Shown here: one piece after another, positions 1-5,153 of the stretch
How the letters are laid out: every line of letters begins with the position of its first letter
Position numbering within the stretch: the stretch's first letter is position 1
Source: Hyphomicrobiales bacterium
Lineage (GTDB): Bacteria; Pseudomonadota; Alphaproteobacteria; Rhizobiales; Xanthobacteraceae
Length of the DNA stretch: 5,270 bases
Assembly: GCA_016210825.1 (NCBI GenBank)
Contig: JACQTM010000055.1
Coordinates: 1-5,270 of the forward strand
Direction of reading: 5' to 3'
Notes under the pieces: generated by a model
The model's database searches: none
What the model saw: the letters and a program-made list of their open reading frames with translations, nothing else
What the model was told of the DNA's origin: nothing
Program-made: the position numbers and the translations under genes

Positions 1-164
1 GAGCCGAGCGTCATCATATTTTCGCGTCCGCCAAACAAATAGCGGAACCGCCAAAGCTTGCCCCCTGCGGGCCATACCAAAAGGTACAAGCCGCCCCCAT
101 CCGACAGCTTGTACGGCTTGTCGGCCGGGGCAGCATTCACAATCGCGAATTGCGTGAGTGCCAT
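1..164 (-). CDS. Tyrosine recombinase/integrase, N-terminal part (truncated by window edge)
   Basis: Reading leftward from the ATG at 164, the frame is open for all 54 complete codons to the window edge. The product begins MALTQFAIVNAAPADKPYKL and continues with SDGGGLYLLV (residues 21-30), then KLWRFRY (36-42) and a GGR...MTLG segment ending at residue 54. This pattern is characteristic of the N-terminal arm-DNA-binding domain (DUF4102 type) of P4-like phage and island integrases. Such enzymes catalyse site-specific integration and excision, with a C-terminal catalytic domain (R-H-R-Y) that is outside the window. A Shine-Dalgarno-like AGGGG on the minus strand near 174-178 supports this start. 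A candidate promoter and repeat cluster lie just upstream, and tRNA-Thr lies 161 bp away. Whether the rest of the gene is intact cannot be judged. Confidence 0.9.
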   Translation of the reverse strand, partial: MALTQFAIVNAAPADKPYKLSDGGGLYLLVWPAGGKLWRFRYLFGGRENMMTLG

Positions 165-190
165 ACGGGTACACCCCTGTAGCGCGAAAT

Positions 191-225
191 ATCTACCCAG
201 AAATCTACCCATTTGATGGGTAGAT
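191..225. repeat. Inverted repeat plus extra direct copy upstream of the integrase
   Basis: A perfect 10-bp inverted repeat occupies 203-212 (ATCTACCCAT) and 216-225 (ATGGGTAGAT), separated by TTG. A further copy, ATCTACCCA, sits at 191-199 in direct orientation, 12 bp from the second copy, about one helical turn. The cluster lies between the candidate int promoter and the int start codon. Its position and symmetry suggest binding sites for a protein, either integrase arm-type sites or an operator for a repressor or excisionase-like regulator that controls int. The repeats are directly visible, and the function is inference. Confidence 0.75.
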
Positions 226-238
226 GTGAGGCGTTTCA

Positions 239-267
239 GTGATACTCGATGACGAGGGATTTTTCAA
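239..267 (-). promoter_or_regulatory. Candidate sigma70-type promoter for the integrase gene
   Basis: On the minus strand a -35-like TTGAAA (262-267) and a -10-like TATCAC (239-244) are separated by exactly 17 bp. They match the TTGACA and TATAAT consensus at five and four of six positions. Transcription would start near 232 and run leftward through the ATCTACCC repeat cluster into int, leaving a leader of about 70 nt. The repeats would lie roughly at +7 to +41, a suitable place for an operator. This is pattern matching only. Confidence 0.4.
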
Positions 268-268
268 G

Positions 269-291
269 AAGTCCCTGCGCCGCAAGGACTT
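269..291. repeat. Near-perfect 23-bp palindrome between tRNA-Thr and int
   Basis: Ten of eleven base pairs are symmetric around position 280, with outer arms AAGTCC (269-274) and GGACTT (286-291) and inner TGCG/CGCA. The only mismatch is at 275/285, which becomes a G-U pair in minus-strand RNA. Transcribed from the tRNA side it could form a stable hairpin, but no T-run follows on either strand, so it is not a canonical intrinsic terminator. It ends one base from the candidate int -35 box and contains GCCGCAAG (279-286), the same octamer as the end of the tRNA acceptor stem. Possible roles are a dyad protein-binding site, part of the attachment region, or a tRNA 3'-processing or stability structure. 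Confidence 0.6.
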
Positions 292-325
292 ATGAGCATC
301 TATGCGTCGCTATGTGGAGGTGTCC

Positions 326-353
326 TGGTGCCGCAAGAGGGATTCGAACCCCC
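326..353. other. Presumptive attachment-site core (tRNA 3' end)
   Basis: Elements that insert into tRNA genes usually recombine within a block from the T arm to the 3' CCA, so that the incoming copy restores the gene. Here the tRNA is complete and its 3' end points at int, so the T arm, acceptor strand and CCA (326-353) are the most likely att core. No second copy is inside the window, so the limits and even the existence of the duplication are inferred. Confidence 0.35.
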
Positions 354-401
354 GACCCCATCATTACGAATGATGTGCTCTACCAGCTGAGCTATTGCGG
401 C
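326..401 (-). tRNA. tRNA-Thr (anticodon CGT)
   Basis: Read on the minus strand from 401 to 326, the sequence folds into a complete 76-nt cloverleaf. It has a 7-bp acceptor stem (GCCGCAA/TTGCGGC), a D arm with GCTC/GAGC and AGCTGGTA, and a 5-bp anticodon stem (CATCA/TGATG). The 7-nt loop is TTCGTAA, giving anticodon CGT, which reads the threonine codon ACG. The T arm carries the invariant TTCGAAT loop. The discriminator is A and CCA is encoded (326-328). Position 37 is A next to U36, as expected for an ANN-decoding tRNA that receives t6A, the modification made with TsaD. The 3' end faces the integrase gene, consistent with use as an integration site. It has no sign of disruption. Confidence 0.96.
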
Positions 402-415
402 GAGGTTTCGCGCAT

Positions 416-444
416 CTGATACCGACCGCGCCGGGTTAAGTAAA
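416..444 (-). promoter_or_regulatory. Candidate promoter of tRNA-Thr
   Basis: On the minus strand TTTACT (439-444) and TATCAG (416-421) are separated by 17 bp, each matching four of six consensus bases. Transcription would begin about 7-8 nt before the tRNA 5' end, after a GCGCG-containing discriminator that resembles those of stable-RNA promoters. No obvious intrinsic terminator lies between the hemY stop and the tRNA, so read-through from hemY could also supply the tRNA. Confidence 0.4.
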
Positions 445-462
445 GCGATCTCGCCATCCGTA

Positions 463-2106
463 TTACTTGGTGAATGGCCGCAACCCCCGCCAGCCTTCGT
501 TTGGCTCTCCAGGAACCGTGTCAGATTCGGGATCCGGCTCCGGTCCTGGATCGTCAGGGACATGCACAAGCGGGATGATTGCGTCAGTCTTCACTGGACG
601 AGAATCCGCCGTTGGGCTGCTGCTCCGTGGCGAACTCGCCGCTGCTCGCGCGCCTGCCTGAACCGCTGACCGTCCTTGCGGCTCAAGCGGGATGATCGGC
701 AATGGCATCGCCGCCGTTTTTGGCTCCTCGGCGGCGGAACCAGCCGTTTTTTCCATGATCGTTGGCTCGGCTTCGATCGTCGCGGCGCCGTCCGCTTCCC
801 TTCCAGCAGGCATCGTTTTCGCCTCGATCTCGGCAAGCGGTACTTTCCATTCGAAGGCATCGAGCCGCCCCGTGACCGGCGAGATCGGCATCCAGTGCTC
901 CGACACGAAGCCGTCGGCGGTCCACGCTGGGTCGCGCGTGGCGCGCAATGCACGTGCCATCCATTCGCGCGCACGGCCGACATCGCCGCGTTCGGTTTCT
1001 TCGATTTCCGCCATCATCATGGCGATACGACGCGTCGGCTCTGCAAGAAATGGCGTGAGTGCGTCGCGCGCCACCGTGAATTCGCGTGCATCAATCGCGG
1101 CGCGAGCAAGCGCAAGCGCGCTCTCAATATGCTCCGGCGATTTTTCCACCAGCGTCCGGATGCGCGCGAGGCGATCGAGCGCCGAGTCGCCGGAGCGTAA
1201 ATTCAAATAGGTATCGGCGAGATCAGGATGCGGATTGATGCCCCATGCCTTTTCAACGATCCGCGATGCTCTGCGCAGCTCGGCCGCCTCGGCGAGAAGC
1301 CGTCCGGCAAGCGCTGCGGCTGGCACCAATGTCGGTGCGAGCTTGACCGCCTCGAGGGCAAGCGCCGTGGCTGCGTCGCGATCGCGCCGCTCCGCGGAAG
1401 CCGCCTGCGCAGTTAGCAGGACCGCGCGCTGGCGCCGGTATGTCGCCTTGTCGAGCAGCTTATGCCTGTAGCTGCTCTCAAGTCGCGAAAGCGCGCCGTT
1501 CCAATCGCCCGCGACACAGCGAAACTGCAACACGGCCTGTCCAGCCCAGCCAAGTGAGATTGCCGTATTTGCCGCTTCCTCGGCATACATTCGCGCTTTT
1601 ATCGAATCGCCTCGGCGTTGTGCTTCGACGAAGAGACCACGCAAACCAAGCAGCTTGGTGTCATCGCGTCCGGCCATAGCGCGAAATGCGACTTCCGCCG
1701 CATCGCGATCGCTGGACATCTGCGCCGTCTGCGCACCGAGAAGAAGCGCAAGCGGTTCATTGAAGGCAAGGCGCCGCGCTACTTCGGCATACTTGCGCGC
1801 GGCGGCGGCATCACCGGCGCCAATCGCAATCAGGCCGCGGGTGATGGCGAGATAGCCTTTTGTTTCGCGGTGGCGGCGCAGGCGTTCGGCCAGACGTCCA
1901 GGTGAGCGCACTACTCCGCGAAAGACCGTCCAAGTCACGATGGCAAGCGCGACAAGCGTGGCAAGCGCAACGAACGCGACCATTATCGAGGTTTCGATGC
2001 GCCAGCCATGCCAGGTGATCGCGACATCGCCAGGACGATCAGCAACCCATGCGACGCCGGACGCGAGCAACGCAACGAGGAGCAGAAAAACGGCGACGCG
2101 GATCAT
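463..2106 (-). CDS. hemY: HemY family TPR membrane protein
   Basis: The 547-residue product has two hydrophobic segments at about residues 3-22 and 41-63, followed by a basic stretch and the HemY N-terminal region (about 25-135, including the RRHRETKGYLAITRGLIAIG section at 77-96). A long alpha-helical, alanine-rich TPR-like region extends to about 390. A conserved tryptophan-rich block follows, with VSEHWMPISPVTGRLDAFEW at 401-420. The last ~125 residues are rich in proline, glutamate and alanine, probably disordered, and end in a VPDDPG motif (516-521). The protein should sit in the inner membrane. This family is linked to late haem synthesis mainly by operon position. It is unrelated to the protoporphyrinogen oxidase also called HemY in Firmicutes, and its biochemical activity is not established. 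The ATG lies 13 bp after the mitofilin-like gene, with GAGG 11 nt upstream, so translation is probably coupled. Confidence 0.9.
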   Translation of the reverse strand: MIRVAVFLLLVALLASGVAWVADRPGDVAITWHGWRIETSIMVAFVALATLVALAIVTWTVFRGVVRSPGRLAERLRRHRETKGYLAITRGLIAIGAGDAAAARKYAEVARRLAFNEPLALLLGAQTAQMSSDRDAAEVAFRAMAGRDDTKLLGLRGLFVEAQRRGDSIKARMYAEEAANTAISLGWAGQAVLQFRCVAGDWNGALSRLESSYRHKLLDKATYRRQRAVLLTAQAASAERRDRDAATALALEAVKLAPTLVPAAALAGRLLAEAAELRRASRIVEKAWGINPHPDLADTYLNLRSGDSALDRLARIRTLVEKSPEHIESALALARAAIDAREFTVARDALTPFLAEPTRRIAMMMAEIEETERGDVGRAREWMARALRATRDPAWTADGFVSEHWMPISPVTGRLDAFEWKVPLAEIEAKTMPAGREADGAATIEAEPTIMEKTAGSAAEEPKTAAMPLPIIPLEPQGRSAVQAGARAAASSPRSSSPTADSRPVKTDAIIPLVHVPDDPGPEPDPESDTVPGEPNEGWRGLRPFTK

Positions 2107-2119
2107 CGGCGGGCATGCC

Positions 2120-3295
2120 TCATGGCGAGCGTTTCGCGAGCGCGGCGATCGCTTCTGCCGTCACCTCACGGCTTGCCGCTAATGCCGCCGTACGCGCTCC
2201 CACTTTTTCGATCCACGGCTCCACTGGATTTCGCAATGCTTCCGGCAGCCTAGTCAATTCGGCGAGCGCGCCGGCGATGTCGGCGTGGGCTGCCCTAATC
2301 TCGATGCGCGCAATAATCGCTTTTGGATCGTCGCCAGGCGTTTCGTCAATTGGGCGAATTCGAACGAGCCGTTGCGCGCTTGATTGCAATCGCTCAATGA
2401 TGCCGCCTTGTGCCGGTGTTTCCTCGCTCCCGAGCACGAGCGCCGGCAATAGGGCCGATAATTCGCGCGCCAAGGTCGCAGTTGAGGGTACGCCGGTTGC
2501 GGCAAATGATTCGAGTGACGCCAGTGCCGTTGAATCGCCCGCGAGTGCCTTAGCTGCGGCGAATTCGGCCACGAAAGGTTCGCCGCGACCAACCGCTCCC
2601 TGCAAAACTAAAGCCGCGATAGCGTAACGAACGGCATGATCCCCACCAGTTTCGCTCTCGCGCTTGGCGGCATCGGATTGTGCGGTCTCGACGCGGCTGA
2701 CTGCGGCGTCCGCGCGGTTGCGCGCGTCTCTCGCCAGCGCGGTGTTGTCTTCGGCGCGTCGATTGAGCGCCGATAGTGATTCGGTGAGCGTTTTTACCGT
2801 TGCTTCCGCCGCAATTAGGCGTTCGGCGAGCACGGCATCGCTCGCACCAGCCGACGGCGTCGCGCGTTCAGCGAGCGCACGCTCGATCGCGGAAAGCCGC
2901 GCGGCGATATCGTCGCCAAGCGTGCCGTCAGGCGCTTGTGAAGGCCGCGCGGTGACATCGTTCAATTGCTTCTCAAGACGCGTCAGCTGATCGGAAAGAT
3001 CCAAAGATGGTTGCGGTTTGAAGACGTAGTCGCCAAGCCAGACGCCAGCCATCACCAGCGCGCCGCCGGCAACGGCGCCGCCAATGGCCGTCCACGATGG
3101 CCATAGGCTGCGTGTCCGGCCGGGTGAACTCTCTTTCGTGCTCCCCGGCGTCATTTCATTGTCCTCGGACTGCGCGTGCGGCTCCTTTGCGGCGGCAGAC
3201 GCGATCCCGACTTCCGTGGCTTTCAGATCGATCGTCGGGGCATGGCGGTGGCGCCCGGCAGTCGGATCCGGCGTTGGCACCTTGTCATCCGGCAT
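2120..3295 (-). CDS. Mitofilin/Mic60-like inner-membrane protein
   Basis: From the ATG at 3295 the product has 391 residues. A charged, proline-rich N-terminus (1-63) is followed by one membrane helix (about 68-90, rich in glycine/alanine and ending WLGDYVF). A predicted coiled coil lies at about 102-211, and the C-terminal helical domain (about 220-391) carries RLVRIRP (309-315) and a terminal stretch with AALAEL-type helices. This order (one N-terminal membrane anchor, coiled coil, C-terminal mitofilin-like domain) and the place between hemD and hemY are those of alphaproteobacterial Mic60 homologues. Relatives in phototrophic and methanotrophic species are implicated in intracytoplasmic membrane shaping, like mitochondrial Mic60 at cristae junctions. 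An upstream in-frame TTG at 3319 would add eight residues but has no ribosome binding site. Membrane-shaping function in this organism is inference. Confidence 0.82.
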   Translation of the reverse strand: MPDDKVPTPDPTAGRHRHAPTIDLKATEVGIASAAAKEPHAQSEDNEMTPGSTKESSPGRTRSLWPSWTAIGGAVAGGALVMAGVWLGDYVFKPQPSLDLSDQLTRLEKQLNDVTARPSQAPDGTLGDDIAARLSAIERALAERATPSAGASDAVLAERLIAAEATVKTLTESLSALNRRAEDNTALARDARNRADAAVSRVETAQSDAAKRESETGGDHAVRYAIAALVLQGAVGRGEPFVAEFAAAKALAGDSTALASLESFAATGVPSTATLARELSALLPALVLGSEETPAQGGIIERLQSSAQRLVRIRPIDETPGDDPKAIIARIEIRAAHADIAGALAELTRLPEALRNPVEPWIEKVGARTAALAASREVTAEAIAALAKRSP

Positions 3296-3302
3296 CCGAT
3301 TG

Positions 3303-3307
3303 CTCCC
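3303..3307 (-). promoter_or_regulatory. Ribosome binding site that sets the mitofilin-like gene start
   Basis: On the minus strand GGGAG occurs 7 nt before the ATG at 3295. The alternative TTG at 3319 has no purine-rich stretch at suitable distance, so the ATG is preferred. Confidence 0.55.
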
Positions 3308-3391
3308 GAACGTCTTCAAGCAACGATGCCACTGTAATTGACATTGTTACTGTTCCTTACTGCGGAGATGTCGCCACGGCAATGTAGCCAA

Positions 3392-4108
3392 TCAACCGAT
3401 GAGGCCGAATAACGCGGCTTCGTTCGGATGTTCGGCAATGCGGATGTCTGCGGCACCAGCGGCAACGAGCGGCTCGGCGACCCGCGGCGACAGGCAATAA
3501 TGCGTCATCTGCAGGAACCGTGTGGCAAGGTCTGTGGTCTGCACGCAGTCTAGGATGATCCGTGCGGTACGTTGCGAATAGTGCAGCGCGCCATCGAGCT
3601 TGCCTTGCTCCATCGCCGTGCGCGCATTCGATGGCAGCTCGGCGGCGGCGATTGCGCGGTAGACCACAATCGTCTCCACTTTCAGCCCCGAAACCGCCAA
3701 TTCACCCGGCAAATCGCGCGCCCGGTCGTTGCCCGCGAGATAGAGCATGGTACCGCCACCGTGCTTACCGGAAATCAGGCGAGCGAGATCGGCAGCATCG
3801 CCATCGGCCGAGATCACTTGCACAAATCCGGCCGCGCGCGCCGCATTCGCCGTCTGCCGGCCCACGGCATATAGCGGCAATCCCAGAAGCGCGTCGTGCT
3901 GTCGGTGCACGGCGACCGCGCGCGCCGCGTTTCCACTTGTCATCAAAACAGCGCTCCAACGATCGGGACTTAGATCGACATCGCTCAACAGTTCGATGCG
4001 CAAAACCGGGGCAAGCAACGCGTCGTGGCCGCGCGCACGCAATGCTGCCGCCGTGCGTTCGCCCTCATCTTGCGGCCTCGTTACGAGCAAAAACACCGCG
4101 TTATCCAT
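3392..4108 (-). CDS. hemD: Uroporphyrinogen-III synthase
   Basis: The enzyme cyclises hydroxymethylbilane with inversion of ring D to give uroporphyrinogen III, in the cytoplasm. The 238-residue length is normal. HemD proteins diverge widely, but the landmarks are present: VTRP at residues 9-12, TSGNAAR (57-63, equivalent to the usual TSxNxV/AR), VGRQTA (82-87), VVYRAI (148-153), HYSQRTA (176-182, equivalent to the FxSxRxA loop) and a C-terminal HPNEAAL (227-233, like the PxxEALL ending). The ATG lies inside the end of hemC, with the overlap ATGGATAA and no clear Shine-Dalgarno, so translation is probably coupled to hemC. A 96-bp gap follows before the mitofilin-like ATG. Position directly after hemC strengthens the call. 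Confidence 0.9.
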   Translation of the reverse strand: MDNAVFLLVTRPQDEGERTAAALRARGHDALLAPVLRIELLSDVDLSPDRWSAVLMTSGNAARAVAVHRQHDALLGLPLYAVGRQTANAARAAGFVQVISADGDAADLARLISGKHGGGTMLYLAGNDRARDLPGELAVSGLKVETIVVYRAIAAAELPSNARTAMEQGKLDGALHYSQRTARIILDCVQTTDLATRFLQMTHYCLSPRVAEPLVAAGAADIRIAEHPNEAALFGLIG

Positions 4109-5042
4109 GCGCGAAAAAATCGGGACCGCCGCGCATTTTCAACTCGCGGCCTGCATCCGCACCAAGTAAAGCCGCGTCCGCAACGCTGCCCTCGCGAATA
4201 GCCTCGAATGCTTCGCTGCCGTCAGGCCTGACGATCATTCCACGAAAGCGCAAGCGGCCGCTGCTGACCGTCGCGTGCCCAGCGATTGGCGTACGACACG
4301 AACCGTCGAGCACCGCGAGAAAAGCGCGTTCGGCCGCCAGCGCCATCATCGTCTCGTCGTGATTAATCGCTGCGACCAGTTCGCGCGTCCTATCATCTTT
4401 CTCGCGTGTCTCGATGCCGATTGCGCCCTGACCCACGGCCGGCAAGAATTCATCGGTCACGAGAATAGCCGTTGCGGCTTTTTCCAGACCGAGCCGCTTC
4501 AATCCGGCAAGAGCGAGAATGGTCGCATCGGCCGCGCCGTCCGCAATCTTGCGCAGGCGCGTTTCCACGTTGCCGCGCATGCTTTCCACCAGCAAATCCG
4601 GACGCGCGCGTTTCACAAGCGCCTGCCGGCGCAATGAGGCGGTGCCGATAACGCTTCCGCCAGGAAGATCTTTAAGCGCGCGCGCCTTACGGCAGATGAA
4701 TGCGTCACGCGCATCCTCGCGCGGCAAGCATGCAGCAAGCCGCAGGCCGGGCGGCAAGAGAGTCGACATATCCTTGGCCGAATGCACGGCAATATCGATT
4801 TTTCCGGCAAGGAGGGCATCCTCGATCTCCTTGGTGAACAGGCCCTTGCCACCTGCCTCCGCGAGTGGTCGGTCTTGGATCACATCGCCCGATGTCCGGA
4901 TCACCTCGATTGCAATGCGCCCCGCTTCGATGCGATGCGCGGCCGCTAAGCCGTCGCGCAACTCACGTGCTTGCGCAAACGCGAGCGGTGAGCCGCGTGA
5001 ACCGATGCGCAGGATTGTTGGTGCGGCTGAGGATTGCGCCAT
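4101..5042 (-). CDS. hemC: Porphobilinogen deaminase (hydroxymethylbilane synthase)
   Basis: The enzyme polymerises four porphobilinogen molecules into hydroxymethylbilane using a covalently bound dipyrromethane cofactor. The 313-residue protein has all expected motifs: RIGSRGSPLAFAQA (12-25), GKGLFTKEIEDALL (65-78), AVHSAKDM (85-92) with the catalytic aspartate D91, TASLRRQ (134-140) and RGNVETRL (156-163) with substrate-binding arginines, and PAVGQGAIGIE (201-211). The cofactor-attachment cysteine C249 lies in LDGSCRTPIAGH. The length is normal and the ATG at 5042 leaves 11 residues before the first conserved motif. Only a weak GGGG lies upstream (5047-5050). It is the first gene of the leftward block, overlaps hemD by 8 bp and is divergent from tsaD. 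Confidence 0.98.
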   Translation of the reverse strand: MAQSSAAPTILRIGSRGSPLAFAQARELRDGLAAAHRIEAGRIAIEVIRTSGDVIQDRPLAEAGGKGLFTKEIEDALLAGKIDIAVHSAKDMSTLLPPGLRLAACLPREDARDAFICRKARALKDLPGGSVIGTASLRRQALVKRARPDLLVESMRGNVETRLRKIADGAADATILALAGLKRLGLEKAATAILVTDEFLPAVGQGAIGIETREKDDRTRELVAAINHDETMMALAAERAFLAVLDGSCRTPIAGHATVSSGRLRFRGMIVRPDGSEAFEAIREGSVADAALLGADAGRELKMRGGPDFFAHG

Positions 5043-5092
5043 TAGACCCCGTAATGCTACGCCGTTTCCGTCGTTATTGGGCCGATCGCACG

Positions 5093-5121
5093 GTTATAGG
5101 CATCGTCCTCGTACGGGGAAA
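5093..5121 (-). promoter_or_regulatory. Weak candidate promoter for the hemC operon
   Basis: In the hemC-tsaD intergenic region the minus strand has TATAAC (5093-5098) with TTTCCC (5116-5121) 17 bp upstream. The -10 is good (five of six) but the -35 is poor. It would give a leader of about 45 nt. No convincing operator or riboswitch is seen. A tsaD promoter must also lie in or near this region, but I could not identify one. Confidence 0.25.
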
Positions 5122-5153
5122 GCTGGCGCACGCACTGGATCGAAGGGAACCGC

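Larger units (their letters stand above)
1..325. mobile_element. End of a tRNA-Thr-inserted integrative element (partial)
   Basis: This stretch contains the start of a tyrosine-recombinase gene and a repeat-rich non-coding segment, and it abuts the 3' end of a complete tRNA-Thr gene. Tyrosine integrases with this N-terminal arm-binding domain commonly insert elements into the 3' ends of tRNA genes, with int lying next to the attachment site. That family knowledge, plus the change from haem-biosynthesis genes to an integrase, is the basis of the call. The element would extend leftward beyond the window. The exact boundary, element type (genomic island, ICE or prophage) and cargo cannot be seen, and a degenerate remnant carrying only int is possible. 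Confidence 0.6.

Noticed and set aside
191..225. CRISPR-like repeat array
   Set aside because: Only three 9-10 bp units are present, one inverted, with 3-4 bp spacers. This does not resemble a CRISPR array.
269..291. Palindrome as an intrinsic terminator for the tRNA or the haem operon
   Set aside because: No T-run follows the stem on either strand. The nearby T-run at 260-264 lies on the wrong side for plus-strand reading and becomes A-rich on the minus strand.
326..401. tRNA-Arg (anticodon ACG) reading
   Set aside because: ACG appears when the loop is read on the plus strand. On the correct minus strand the loop is TTCGTAA, giving CGT (Thr).
300..569. An 89-codon minus-strand open frame spanning tRNA-Thr and the end of hemY
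   Set aside because: Its peptide contains AIAQLVEHIIRNDGVGGSNPS, cut here to the tell-tale part, which is simply a translated tRNA gene. It also overlaps hemY in another frame.
692..1210. Long plus-strand open frames opposite hemY (also 676-1200 and 1618-1905)
   Set aside because: They lie antisense to a well-supported gene, have low-complexity A/S/R-rich products, match no recognisable family and are expected in GC-rich coding DNA.
2049..2627. Plus-strand 192-codon frame opposite the mitofilin-like gene
   Set aside because: It is antisense to a supported gene, and its alanine/serine-rich product mirrors the coding strand's codon bias.
3338..3343. Plus-strand TTGACA in the gap after hemD
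   Set aside because: It is a perfect -35 word, but the bases 17 bp downstream do not resemble a -10 box and no plus-strand gene follows.
3562..4362. Plus-strand 266-codon frame opposite hemD and hemC
   Set aside because: It covers the complement of two clear enzymes, and the product is arginine/proline-rich with no domain.
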